A stretch of 64,000 nt of DNA from assembly GCA_964428345.1 (NCBI GenBank), contig CAYRYD010000017.1, positions 1 to 64,000 of the forward strand, in the 5' to 3' direction. This DNA comes from JABDMH01 sp964428345 (GTDB lineage: Bacteria > Bacteroidota > Bacteroidia > Chitinophagales > Saprospiraceae). This document shows positions 19,434 to 28,659 of this stretch, one piece after another. The stretch's first letter is position 1. Each line of letters begins with the position of its first letter. Below the pieces are notes generated by a model, which ran no database searches, was not told where the DNA came from, and saw only the letters and a program-made list of their open reading frames with translations. A program made the position numbers and the translations under genes.

Positions 19434-19650
19434 CTTTAGTGGATTGAGTATTGACTGCGTTTTCCATCACTATCAGTCAATTCTGATCAGTGACGGATTA
19501 AAGTTAAAAAATGCCACCACCCCAAGCTAATGCTTCCAGATCTTTTTGAAAGATAGAAAGGATGCCAAAACCAAAAGCTAATTTCCTTCACGCATCACTA
19601 TGTCTCATCAATATTTCATTAAATTAGGGGACAGTCTTGATTGCACCATT

Positions 19651-22194
19651 ATGAAATTTTCATTGCTCCGGTCAGGCATCCTGACAATGTGCCTGGCATG
19701 CCTTATGAGTTGTGGTGACCGGCTGCCGGACGAGGTGAAAATGGCCTATCAAAATTTACCAACGGAGGTAGATTTCAATTTTCATGTCCTGCCGGTGCTG
19801 GCGGATAAATGCTATCCCTGTCATGGTCCTGATGAAAGGGCCAGAGAAGCTGACCTGCGGTTGGATACGGAGGAGGCAGCGTTTGATACCCTGCCCGGCG
19901 GAGAAGGTTATGCCTTTGTCCGGGGTAGAACGGATCAAAGCGAGGCTATTCAGCGAATGCTGTCACATCAGAACGATTTGATGATGCCACCACCCGATTC
20001 CAAACTCTCCCTGAGTGCGGAGGAAAAAGCCATTCTCTACAAATGGGTTCGGGACGGGGCTACCTGGAAAAAACACTGGTCATTTATCCCTCCTATCAAG
20101 CAACCGTTGCCGGAGGTACGCGATCAGGCCTGGATTACCAACGAGATCGATCACTTTGTGCTGGCCCGTATCGAATCAGCAAAGAGGACGCCATCGCCTG
20201 AAGCATCGCGGGAAGAATTGATCCGGCGTCTGTCGTTCGACCTTACCGGTTTACCACCTACGATCGACGAGGTTGGCGATTTTCTCGCAGACCAGAATCC
20301 CAATGCATACGATAAATTAGTCGACCGGCTGCTGGCGTCACCACATTTTGGAGAGCGGTGGTGCTGGGAATGGCTCGATGTTGCCCGATATGCCGACTCC
20401 AATGGATTTCAGGGAGATCCTGACCGGAAGATGTGGCCCTGGCGCGACTGGGTGATCCGGGCATTCAATGACAACATGCCCTATGATCAGTTTAGCATCG
20501 AACAGCTGGCTGGTGACCTGCTACCCGACGCAACGCATGACCAGATACTCGCAACCGCCTTTAACCGGAATCATATGTTTAACGGAGAAGGAGGCAGGAT
20601 ACCCGAAGAAACGCGAGTAGAGAATGTCTTTGACCGGGTGGAGACATTTGGTACTGTCTGGCTGGGATTGACCTTGAATTGCAGTCGATGCCACGACCAT
20701 AAATTTGATCAGTTGACACAGAAGGAATACTACCGGCTCTTCGATTATTTCAATCAGACCTCTGAAGAGGGTATAGGTCCGGGTGGTCGGATAAAGCCGG
20801 TGTTGGATTTGAGTGATTCGCTCGAAATACAGGAAGTCCTGGACATTCAGCAGTTTGTCGAATTGAGTGGAAAGAAACTGGCTGAATTTGAGCAGAAGAA
20901 ATTTCCACGCCCTGAAGGCCTTACCGCAGCAGCATCGCCGGAAGCGATGGGTCTTGATGGAGATAACCTCTATGCCCTTGGGTTTGAACCGGTCAAGCGG
21001 GGTCAATATTACCTGGGTCTCCTCAGCAACTATTACAAAGAACGAGATCCGGTCTATTATCGTGAATTGCAGGCATTTCTCAAAGTCAACCGTCAGATGG
21101 ACAGTCTGTCTGCCAGGAATCTTCAGGTGATGGTGATGGATCACCTTGACAAACCCAGACCAAGCTATGTACTGGATAGGGGCGCTTATGATAAACGAGG
21201 GGAAGAAGTGACCAGCGGTACCCCTGCAGTACTACCGGCGATGATAGAAAGTCAGACAAATAATCGGCTGGCGCTGGCAGGTTGGCTTTTCTCCGATGAA
21301 CATCCGCTGACCGCCCGGGTGATCGTAAACCGATACTGGCAGGCGATTTTTGGTACTGGCCTGGTCAAGACTGCCGAAGATTTTGGGGTTCAGGGCAGCC
21401 GGCCCACCCATCCGGAGCTTCTGGACTGGCTGGCGGTTTATTTCAGAGAATCCGGTTGGGACTTCAAGGCCCTGATAAAAATGATAGTGATGAGCTCCAC
21501 CTATCGCCAATCGAGCCGGCTTAGCCCGGAGTCTTTGGAATGGGATCCCGAAAATAAATGGCTTGCGCGTGCTTCCCGGTACCGCTGGCCTTCCTGGATG
21601 TTGCGGGATCAGGCCCTGTTTGTCAGCGGTTTGCTGAATGACAGCCTGGGCGGACCCCCGGTGAAACCCTATCAACCACCGGGTATCTGGGAAGAGGCGA
21701 CCTTCGGCAAGAAAAAATACAAACAGGACCAGGGATCAGACCTTTACCGGCGCACCCTGTATGTGTTCTGGCGTCGGATTGTCGGACCGACCATGCTCTT
21801 CGACAATGCTGCCCGGCAAACCTGCGAGGTGAAACCGGTCCGTACGAATACCCCTTTGCACGCACTGACTACCTTAAATGATATCACCTACACGGAGGCC
21901 GCCCGGGTCATGGCCGAAAGAGTCATGTTTTCAGCAGATTCCGATGAAGAACGGATTAAAACAGCATTCCGTCTGGCCACTGCAAGGTACCCCGATACCG
22001 AAGAACGAGGGGTACTCCTGAACCGTCTGGTCAAGCTAAAAGATGAATTTTCCCGTAAGACAGACGATGCCCGGGCGTTAATTCAGACTGGTGAGTATCC
22101 GCAGAATCAGTCCCTGGACCCGGTGGAACAGGCAGCCTGGGCAGCAGTGTGCTCAGTGATTCTCAATCTGGATGAGGTGTTGTCGAGGCAATAG
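19651..22194 (+). CDS. PSD1 domain cytochrome-type lipoprotein (PSCyt1-DUF1549-DUF1553)
   Basis: The ATG at 19651 is chosen over an upstream in-frame ATG at 19600, because it gives a clean lipoprotein signal ending C-L-M-S-C. The order is a planctomycete-type cytochrome c domain with a haem motif C-Y-P-C-H; then DUF1549 (about 130-340, with H-W-S-F-I-P-P and L-T-G-L-P-P-T); then DUF1553 (about 530-830, with L-A-G-W-L and N-R-Y-W-Q and the late R-T-N-T-P-L-H-A-L segment). These proteins are abundant in Planctomycetes and always pair with DUF1501. Oxidation of sugars or their derivatives is suspected but unproven. Confidence 0.9.
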   Translation: MKFSLLRSGILTMCLACLMSCGDRLPDEVKMAYQNLPTEVDFNFHVLPVLADKCYPCHGPDERAREADLRLDTEEAAFDTLPGGEGYAFVRGRTDQSEAIQRMLSHQNDLMMPPPDSKLSLSAEEKAILYKWVRDGATWKKHWSFIPPIKQPLPEVRDQAWITNEIDHFVLARIESAKRTPSPEASREELIRRLSFDLTGLPPTIDEVGDFLADQNPNAYDKLVDRLLASPHFGERWCWEWLDVARYADSNGFQGDPDRKMWPWRDWVIRAFNDNMPYDQFSIEQLAGDLLPDATHDQILATAFNRNHMFNGEGGRIPEETRVENVFDRVETFGTVWLGLTLNCSRCHDHKFDQLTQKEYYRLFDYFNQTSEEGIGPGGRIKPVLDLSDSLEIQEVLDIQQFVELSGKKLAEFEQKKFPRPEGLTAAASPEAMGLDGDNLYALGFEPVKRGQYYLGLLSNYYKERDPVYYRELQAFLKVNRQMDSLSARNLQVMVMDHLDKPRPSYVLDRGAYDKRGEEVTSGTPAVLPAMIESQTNNRLALAGWLFSDEHPLTARVIVNRYWQAIFGTGLVKTAEDFGVQGSRPTHPELLDWLAVYFRESGWDFKALIKMIVMSSTYRQSSRLSPESLEWDPENKWLARASRYRWPSWMLRDQALFVSGLLNDSLGGPPVKPYQPPGIWEEATFGKKKYKQDQGSDLYRRTLYVFWRRIVGPTMLFDNAARQTCEVKPVRTNTPLHALTTLNDITYTEAARVMAERVMFSADSDEERIKTAFRLATARYPDTEERGVLLNRLVKLKDEFSRKTDDARALIQTGEYPQNQSLDPVEQAAWAAVCSVILNLDEVLSRQ

Positions 22195-22254
22195 TATATA
22201 CAGAGTTTTGAGGAGAATAACGGTAAAGAATTTAAAGAAGTAATTAAAAGTCAT

Positions 22255-23694
22255 ATGGATTTTCGGGCATACCAAACCAGGAGGCAATTTTTTGGCAAGA
22301 TGGCACTGGGACTGGGTACGGCTGCACTGGGGTCACTCGTCAATCAGCATCTTTTTGCAGTCACTGGCCACCCGCCGACAGGCAGTCTGCCACATTTTGC
22401 ACCAAAAGCAAAACGGGTGATCTATTTGTTTCAAAACGGTGCCCCCTCCCACGTCGATTTGTTTGATTACAAGCCAAAACTGAGGGAATGGCACGGAAAG
22501 CAGATTCCGGATGAACTGACCGGTGGAAAGCGCTTCAGTACGATGACCGGCAACCAGATCAACCGGCCGGTATTGTCAGAGATCACCAATTTCAAACAGC
22601 ATGGTCAGAGTGGCGCCTGGGTTTCAGATTTTATGCCTCATACAGCAGAGATCGCCGATGATCTCTGTTTCATTAAATCAATGTATACCGAAGCCGTGAA
22701 TCACGCTCCGGCGATTACGTTCTTTCTCACCGGCTCGGAGATGCCAGGGCGTCCGAGTATGGGTTCGTGGCTGACCTATGGCCTGGGAAGTGAATCTCAG
22801 AATCTGCCCGCATTTGTGGCCATGACCTCCCGCGATAAGGAGGCTAGTTGTGGTCAGATTTTTTATGACTATTACTGGGGGAGCGGTTTCCTTCCTTCCC
22901 GTTTCCAGGGGGTAAAGTTCCGGGGTGGAGGTGATCCGGTGTTGTACCTGTCCAATCCGGATGGTATGACACAATCAATGCGAAGGGACTTATTGGATGA
23001 CATCAACGCATTGAATAACCATAATAAGCAGGAATTTGAGGATCCGGAAATCGAAACGCGCATCGCCCAGTATGAAATGGCTTACAAAATGCAGATGAGT
23101 GTGCCGGAGCTCACGGACTTCAGCAACGAACCGGAGCATATCCTGGAGATGTATGGTCCGGATGTCCGGAAGCAGGGAAGTTATGCCTATAATTGCCTGA
23201 TGGCCCGGCGACTGATCGAACGGGGAGTACGCTTCGTGCAATGCATGCATGCCGGTTGGGATCAGCACAAAAACCTGACCTATCAGCTGAAAACCCAATG
23301 TATGGATACGGATGCACCCAGCGCCGCATTGGTCAAAGACTTGAAACAACGGGGCCTCCTGGAAGATACCCTGGTGATCTGGGGAGGTGAATTTGGCCGG
23401 ACCCCTTTTTTACAGGGGTTGATCACAGACCGGAAAAACTGGGGCCGTGACCATCATCCCTATGTTTTTTCCCTCTGGATGGCAGGCGGTGGGGTCAAAG
23501 CCGGTCTTTCGTACGGATCTTCCGACGAATTCGGATTCAACCCCCTGGAAAATCCGGTGCATGTCCATGATTTTCAGGCGACCATTTTGCATTTATTGGG
23601 TATCGATCACGAACAGTTTATTTTCAGACATCAGGGTCGCAGATACCGTCTCACCGATGTGCATGGTAATGTGGTAAGGGATGTGTTGGGGTGA
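22255..23694 (+). CDS. DUF1501 family exported protein with Tat-like signal
   Basis: The N-terminus T-R-R-Q-F-F-G-K-M-A-L-G is a twin-arginine-type signal, so the protein is probably folded, perhaps with a cofactor, before export. The alkaline-phosphatase/sulfatase-like fold of DUF1501 (PF07394) shows R-V-I-Y-L-F-Q-N-G-A-P-S-H-V-D-L-F-D-Y, S-F-M-P-like F-M-P-H-T, and the late W-G-G-E-F-G-R-T-P-F with G-R-D-H-H-P-Y. It lies 60 bases after the PSD1 gene, which is its normal partner. Molecular function is not known. Confidence 0.9.
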   Translation: MDFRAYQTRRQFFGKMALGLGTAALGSLVNQHLFAVTGHPPTGSLPHFAPKAKRVIYLFQNGAPSHVDLFDYKPKLREWHGKQIPDELTGGKRFSTMTGNQINRPVLSEITNFKQHGQSGAWVSDFMPHTAEIADDLCFIKSMYTEAVNHAPAITFFLTGSEMPGRPSMGSWLTYGLGSESQNLPAFVAMTSRDKEASCGQIFYDYYWGSGFLPSRFQGVKFRGGGDPVLYLSNPDGMTQSMRRDLLDDINALNNHNKQEFEDPEIETRIAQYEMAYKMQMSVPELTDFSNEPEHILEMYGPDVRKQGSYAYNCLMARRLIERGVRFVQCMHAGWDQHKNLTYQLKTQCMDTDAPSAALVKDLKQRGLLEDTLVIWGGEFGRTPFLQGLITDRKNWGRDHHPYVFSLWMAGGGVKAGLSYGSSDEFGFNPLENPVHVHDFQATILHLLGIDHEQFIFRHQGRRYRLTDVHGNVVRDVLG

Positions 23695-23860
23695 TATGGT
23701 TTGAAATGGTTTGAAATGGTTGGATATTGTTTGAAGTGGTTGGAGGTGGTTGGAAGTGGTTTGAAATGGTTTGAAATGGTTTGATGTGGTTCGATGTGGT
23801 TCGATATAGTTTGATAAGGTTGGACATTATTTGATATGGTTGGAGGAGGATGGAGAGTAT
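23691..23860 (+). repeat. Seventeen-unit degenerate tandem repeat with exact 10-bp period
   Basis: From the DUF1501 stop codon onward the sequence is seventeen consecutive 10-base units of consensus TTGAAATGGT, with variants such as TGGAAGTGGT and TTCGATGTGG-type shifts but no insertions or deletions. Most units keep the final GGT. The strand is strongly purine/T-rich. It ends 27 bases before the next gene's ATG. The fixed period close to one DNA turn places every unit on the same face of the helix. Confidence 0.9.
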
Positions 23861-23887
23861 AATTTTCGCGAAAGGAAAAACAGATCG

Positions 23888-25102
23888 ATGATCATACCAA
23901 AGAAGATATGTCATGTGCTGATTTATGGCAGTTTTTTGTGGATGCTGTGTGGAGCGGTACCGGGAAATAGTCAGAAAGTACCGGGTGCGGTCATCGACTA
24001 TCGTTCGGCAGCGGGCAAAGAGTACCTGGGGTCTCCATCGATCGCGATCTTACCCAATGGCGAATACCTTGTATCACACGATTTTTTCGGACCCGGGAGT
24101 ACCAGGGACCGCACGGTCATATTTGCTTCGAAAGACCGGGGCAGAACCTGGACAGAGCGTTCCGGAATTACAGGCCAGTGGTGGTCGACGCTTTTCATGC
24201 ACCGGCATGCAGTATATCTCATGGGCACCAGCCGTGAATATGGATTTGTGGTAATCAGACGTTCGGACGATGGAGGTCGCACCTGGACCGAACCGGCAGA
24301 CGAAGATTCAGGGTTGCTTTTGGATGACGGAAAATATCATTGTGCCCCGGTTCCCGTAGTGTTGCATCATGGCCGATTATGGCGGGCGATGGAAGATGCG
24401 ATGGGGCCAGGAGGTTGGGGCAGTCATTTTCGCTCTTTTGTGATGTCGGCTGCGGAGGATGCTGATTTGCTTAAAGCCAGTAGCTGGGTAGCAACCAACC
24501 GGCTGGGCCGGAACCCGGATTGGCTGAACGGTCATTTTGGTGGTTGGCTGGAGGGAAATGTCGTGATCGATCCATCTGACCAGATCATAAATATTTTAAG
24601 AGCGGATTTCCGAACAGGGACCGAGAAGGCAGCCATAATTCGGATCAGTGCCGACGGTAGAGAGGCGTCCTTTGATGAACAAACGGGATTTATTGATTTC
24701 CCCGGAGGGTGCAAGAAATTCACCATCCGGTACGATTCGGTTAGCAAAAGTTATTGGTCCCTGACCAACTACGTACCGTCGTGGCATGAAAGTACCAATC
24801 CGGAGAGAGTGCGAAATACCCTCGCCCTGATCAGTTCAGAAGACTTGAAAAACTGGCAGGTACAATCCGTTATCCTGTATCATCCGGATACCCGGACCCA
24901 CGGATTTCAATATGCCGACTGGCTTTTTGATGGTAAAGATCTGATTGCGGCCGTTCGCACTGCCTACGATGACGACACCGGGGGTGCTCACAATCAGCAC
25001 GATGCCAATTACATCATTTTTTACCGGGTGAAAAACTTCCGGAAAAGAACCATGAAGGATTCGCCCAAAACTTTTCTAAAGTACTACGATGATAAACCTT
25101 AA
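23888..25102 (+). CDS. Exported Asp-box sialidase-fold protein
   Basis: The ATG at 23888 is preferred: it starts a signal peptide (I-P-K-K, then a hydrophobic stretch to about residue 28), whereas an upstream in-frame ATG at 23831 lies within the tandem repeat. The 404-residue body is a predicted propeller with Asp-boxes S-K-D-R-G-R-T-W and S-D-D-G-G-R-T-W and the start L-G-S-P-S-I-A-I-L-P-N-G. Substrate is unknown; it is only distantly like the Asp-box protein at 1658-2941. Its stop overlaps the start of deoC by 14 bases, so the two are translationally coupled. Confidence 0.78.
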   Translation: MIIPKKICHVLIYGSFLWMLCGAVPGNSQKVPGAVIDYRSAAGKEYLGSPSIAILPNGEYLVSHDFFGPGSTRDRTVIFASKDRGRTWTERSGITGQWWSTLFMHRHAVYLMGTSREYGFVVIRRSDDGGRTWTEPADEDSGLLLDDGKYHCAPVPVVLHHGRLWRAMEDAMGPGGWGSHFRSFVMSAAEDADLLKASSWVATNRLGRNPDWLNGHFGGWLEGNVVIDPSDQIINILRADFRTGTEKAAIIRISADGREASFDEQTGFIDFPGGCKKFTIRYDSVSKSYWSLTNYVPSWHESTNPERVRNTLALISSEDLKNWQVQSVILYHPDTRTHGFQYADWLFDGKDLIAAVRTAYDDDTGGAHNQHDANYIIFYRVKNFRKRTMKDSPKTFLKYYDDKP

Positions 25103-25853
25103 AGTAGACGAATTAGCTAAAATGATTGACCATTCCCTGCTGCATCCGACAATGACAGATCAGGATTTAAAGGAGGGTTGTGATCTGGCCCGAAGATACG
25201 GAGTCGCTTCTGTCTGCATCAAACCTTATGCGGTAAAGGATGCTACCGGATGGCTGGCCGGGTCTGATGTGTTGGTTGGTACCGTGATCGGATTTCCTCA
25301 CGGTAACAGCACCATTCAAATCAAACAACTGGAAACGATCCAGGCCTGCCGGGACGGAGCCGTTGAAATTGATATGGTGATCAATATCGGTAAAGCCCTC
25401 CAGGGAGACTGGGATTACCTGACCAGGGAAATCGAGGGAGTCAATCTGGCGGCCGGAGATCATGGCGCTATCCTCAAAGTGATCTTCGAAAATGACTTTA
25501 TTGACGATGACGCTATCAAGATCCGGCTCTGTGAAATTTGCAGCGATATTAAGGTGGCCTTTATCAAAACCTCTACCGGTTATGGGATGGTGAAAGGGAA
25601 AGACGGTAAGTATACCTACCGGGGAGCTACTGAACACGACCTGAAATTGATGCGCCAACATGCTTCTCCGGAGGTGCAGATTAAGGCTGCCGGTGGGGTA
25701 CGTTCACTCGATGACTTACTGTTGGTAAGGTCATTAGGGGTGACCCGGGTAGGAGCATCGGCAACGGTAGCCATTTTAAACGAGGCCTACAATCGATTTG
25801 GTGGTGAAAAGCCATCCGGACATCCCGGCGGGTTAGATTTCCCGGGTTATTAG
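25089..25853 (+). CDS. deoC: Deoxyribose-phosphate aldolase
   Basis: This 254-residue TIM-barrel enzyme has the class I aldolase residues: Schiff-base Lys160 in F-I-K-T-S-T-G-Y, the second lysine Lys199 in I-K-A-A-G-G-V-R, and Asp95 in E-I-D-M-V-I-N. The family cleaves 2-deoxyribose 5-phosphate to glyceraldehyde 3-phosphate and acetaldehyde. Here it overlaps an exported glycan-type protein and sits among sugar genes, with no nucleoside phosphorylase nearby. It may therefore serve catabolism of another sugar-phosphate, but that is inference. Confidence 0.93.
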   Translation: MINLKVDELAKMIDHSLLHPTMTDQDLKEGCDLARRYGVASVCIKPYAVKDATGWLAGSDVLVGTVIGFPHGNSTIQIKQLETIQACRDGAVEIDMVINIGKALQGDWDYLTREIEGVNLAAGDHGAILKVIFENDFIDDDAIKIRLCEICSDIKVAFIKTSTGYGMVKGKDGKYTYRGATEHDLKLMRQHASPEVQIKAAGGVRSLDDLLLVRSLGVTRVGASATVAILNEAYNRFGGEKPSGHPGGLDFPGY

Positions 25854-25896
25854 TAAGGTAGAGGCCAGCTCAAATAATTAGGTCTGGGAAACCACC

Positions 25897-27504
25897 TTAT
25901 GGTTGATGACTGACAATATCGCTGGGTTTCCATCCAAGCCGGATGGCCTGGGCTTCGAGGGAGATCCGATCGCTTATTTTCAATGGTTGTGAATAAAGTT
26001 TCCAGTTCTTCTCTCCCTTTTGGCGGTAAGCAATCGAAGCACCTTCGGTATGGCAAAGGATTTCCAGGCCGGTGCTGATTTTTCGAAACTGAGGATTTTC
26101 AGTCTGGGGCTGAATGCCATCTGGTGGCCATAAAATTTTGATCAATTCTGTTTCCGGTAACATTCCCAGGTCCTGATGGTTGGCCTGAAATTCCTGCAGA
26201 GCGGAGCGGAGTTCGTGGAGCTTTTCAAAGTGTTCCGGACTGGAAGCCAGGTTGTGAATTTCGTGTGGATCAGATTGGATATCGTACAGCTCCTCCAGAG
26301 GTTTGTAACGACTGGTAAACTGCCATTGATCTTCTCCTAATTTACCTTCCCGGGCCAGCTGGTTGATTTCCTGCATCATCAGCATCCGGTCACGATAGGG
26401 AATCATACCGATATAAGGCAATTCCGGCCGGTAATTACGAATGTATTTATAGCGTTGATCGCGTACTGCACGGATCGTTTCAAACGCCGGATCCATCCGG
26501 TCCCGGAAGGCAAAGATGTACTGGCGGGGTTTGGCTCTGTCAGGTCCGAGAAAGGCCTGCCCTTCAAAGTGAGATGGAATGTCCACATCACAAAGCGAAA
26601 GGATGGTGGGGGCAAAATCGACAAAGCTTATCAGGTCATCATTGTAAGAACCAGCCTGCCCCTGCCCGGGAAAACGGATGATCAGCGGAGCCTGGAGTCC
26701 GGAATCATAGACCCAGCGCTTTGCCCGGGGTAATCCGTCACCGTGATCCCCGAAGAAAAAAATGATGGTGTTGTCCAGGAGCTGATCTTGTTTTAGCTGG
26801 GCCAGAAGTGCTCCGATTTGCTGGTCGAGTGCTGCGATATTATCATAGTGATGTGCCATGTCGGTGCGAACCGTCCTGGTGTCGGGGTAGTATGGGGGTA
26901 CCTCCACGTCATTAGGGTCAGTCACCTGAGGAGAGGGTGGTTCGTGAATCCTGCTCTCATGCGTTACTTCAAAATTAAATACGGCAAAAAAAGGTGTTGT
27001 TGGATCAGGCCGGTTTCTCCAGTGGGCCTCTTTGCTGCTTTCATCCCAGGCGGTTATCGGTGGCTTAAACTGGTAGTCGGTCTTGGCATTGTTGGTGCAG
27101 TAATAGCCGGCAGCCCGGAGATATTCGGTAAAACACTTCGCATAGGGGGGTGGAGTAGCTTCGTATACCGGCAGATTGAGCAACTCCGGGTCGGTGATGT
27201 CTTTCAATGCTGCTGTCCGTACGTGTGTACGCATCGCACCGGCACCGTTACTGCCAGGGTACATTCCCATAATGAGTGAGTGCCGGGAAGGAGCACAAAC
27301 CCCATAGGTGCTGAAAACCCGGGTATAGGTCACCCCTTCCCGGGCCAGCTGGTTTAGATGAGGCGTGAAAGCAAGCGAATCACCGTAACAGGCCAGTCGC
27401 GGACTCAGATCTTCGGCGGTGATCCAGAGGATGTTAGGTGGTTGGGCAATGGACGGAATACTAAAGGAAATCGTCAAAAACACCAAAATCAGCCTTTCTT
27501 TCAT
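25897..27504 (-). CDS. Exported sulfatase (sulfamidase-like) with C-terminal Ig-like domain
   Basis: A signal peptide (about 1-20) precedes the sulfatase core. Motifs include P-N-I-L-W-I-T-A-E-D-L-S for metal binding, the formylglycine signature C70-A-P-S-R74, and F-F-G-D-H-G-D-G-L for the late metal ligands. The opening with S-P-R-L-A-C-Y-G and the P-E-L-motif body fit the heparan N-sulfatase-like branch. Residues about 455-530 form a chitobiase/hexosaminidase C-terminal type beta domain (I-A-Y-R-Q-K-G-E-K-N-W-K-L-Y). It acts on a sulfated or N-sulfated glycan; the substrate is not known. It is convergent with deoC. Confidence 0.9.
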   Translation of the reverse strand: MKERLILVFLTISFSIPSIAQPPNILWITAEDLSPRLACYGDSLAFTPHLNQLAREGVTYTRVFSTYGVCAPSRHSLIMGMYPGSNGAGAMRTHVRTAALKDITDPELLNLPVYEATPPPYAKCFTEYLRAAGYYCTNNAKTDYQFKPPITAWDESSKEAHWRNRPDPTTPFFAVFNFEVTHESRIHEPPSPQVTDPNDVEVPPYYPDTRTVRTDMAHHYDNIAALDQQIGALLAQLKQDQLLDNTIIFFFGDHGDGLPRAKRWVYDSGLQAPLIIRFPGQGQAGSYNDDLISFVDFAPTILSLCDVDIPSHFEGQAFLGPDRAKPRQYIFAFRDRMDPAFETIRAVRDQRYKYIRNYRPELPYIGMIPYRDRMLMMQEINQLAREGKLGEDQWQFTSRYKPLEELYDIQSDPHEIHNLASSPEHFEKLHELRSALQEFQANHQDLGMLPETELIKILWPPDGIQPQTENPQFRKISTGLEILCHTEGASIAYRQKGEKNWKLYSQPLKISDRISLEAQAIRLGWKPSDIVSHQP

Positions 27505-27629
27505 CAGAGGTCGTTATCTTGCTTCCGGGTTAAGATACCATTTTTTGTAAAGGGTATCTGGAGGCATTTTTCGGTCCAATGCCCGTAAAATATGTATTTT
27601 GAAAGCCTAAAATTTAATCACAAAGCATT

Positions 27630-28613
27630 ATGAATCGTCGGAAGTTCAGTAAGGTGGTAGGAAGTGCTTCTATACCATTGATTATCCCATCGGCCTACAG
27701 GTCTGACAAGTTGATGGACAATGAGGTTCCGGTCGGGGTGATCGGCCTGGATACTTCGCATGCCATTGCGTTTACCAAAATTATCAATCAGCAGGACCAG
27801 GGAAAGGAGTCAACCGGATTCCGGGTTACCCATGCCTATCCTCATGGGAGCCGGGATATTGAATCCAGTACCAAAAGGATACCCGGATATACCGAAGAAA
27901 TGAAGAAGATGGGAGTCAGGATTACCAGTTCCATCAGAGAACTGCTCGATGAAGTCGAGGTGGTCCTGTTGGAAACCAATGACGGCCGGCTTCACCTGGA
28001 GCAGGCCCGGGAAGTCTTTGAAGCGGCAAAACCGGTTTTCATTGACAAACCCATTGCCGCCAGTCTGGCCCACACCAAAGCCATCTTTAAAGCGGCAGAA
28101 GAACATAATGTGCCGGTTTTCAGCGCATCTTCTCTCCGGTACTCTCCTTCAACCCAGGAGGTCGCCAAGGGAAAAATCGGAAAGATCCTGGGAGCGGATA
28201 CCTATTCACCGGCCTCGCTGGAGCAAACTCATCCCGATCTTTTCTGGTACGGTATCCATGGCGTAGAATCACTGTACACCATTATGGGAACGGGCTGTAA
28301 ACAGGTGACCCGGATTTTCCGTCAGGACATGGAGGTGGTGACCGGTGAGTGGGAAGATGGACGGATTGGAACATTCCGGGGGCTTCGCACGCCGAAGACC
28401 GGCTATGGAGGTACCGCTTTTGGTTCGGAAGGTGTCGCCACGGTGGGTCAGTACGAAGGCTATGAGCATCTGGTCTGGGAGATCCTGAAATTTTTTAAAA
28501 CCGGACAGGTTCCCATCCCTCCGGAAGAAACCATCGAACTGTTTGCCTTTATGGCAGCCGCTCACGAGAGCAGTAAAAAGGGAGGAAAACCGGTCAAAAT
28601 CAGCGAGCTTTGA
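27630..28613 (+). CDS. Gfo/Idh/MocA family oxidoreductase (short form)
   Basis: This 327-residue protein begins N-R-R-K-F with a hydrophobic stretch, a Tat-like signal. The Rossmann core follows: V-G-V-I-G-L-D-T-S-H, then V-V-L-L-E-T-N-D, and the conserved F-I-D-K-P-I-A motif whose lysine binds the nicotinamide and sugar. The nucleotide loop lacks a full G-x-G-x-x-G. The substrate is probably a sugar or inositol derivative in the periplasm. The next oxidoreductase starts 46 bases after its stop. Confidence 0.85.
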   Translation: MNRRKFSKVVGSASIPLIIPSAYRSDKLMDNEVPVGVIGLDTSHAIAFTKIINQQDQGKESTGFRVTHAYPHGSRDIESSTKRIPGYTEEMKKMGVRITSSIRELLDEVEVVLLETNDGRLHLEQAREVFEAAKPVFIDKPIAASLAHTKAIFKAAEEHNVPVFSASSLRYSPSTQEVAKGKIGKILGADTYSPASLEQTHPDLFWYGIHGVESLYTIMGTGCKQVTRIFRQDMEVVTGEWEDGRIGTFRGLRTPKTGYGGTAFGSEGVATVGQYEGYEHLVWEILKFFKTGQVPIPPEETIELFAFMAAAHESSKKGGKPVKISEL

Positions 28614-28659
28614 GTTGACTGACTTGGTCAAAGTGTGTATAAGGTTGAATGTAAAAAGA

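Noticed and set aside
23691..23860. CRISPR array or coding repeat protein in the 10-bp repeat
   Set aside because: Units are contiguous with no spacers, and the minus-strand frame through them (87 codons, Ile/Gln/Asn/Pro-rich) is just the translated repeat.
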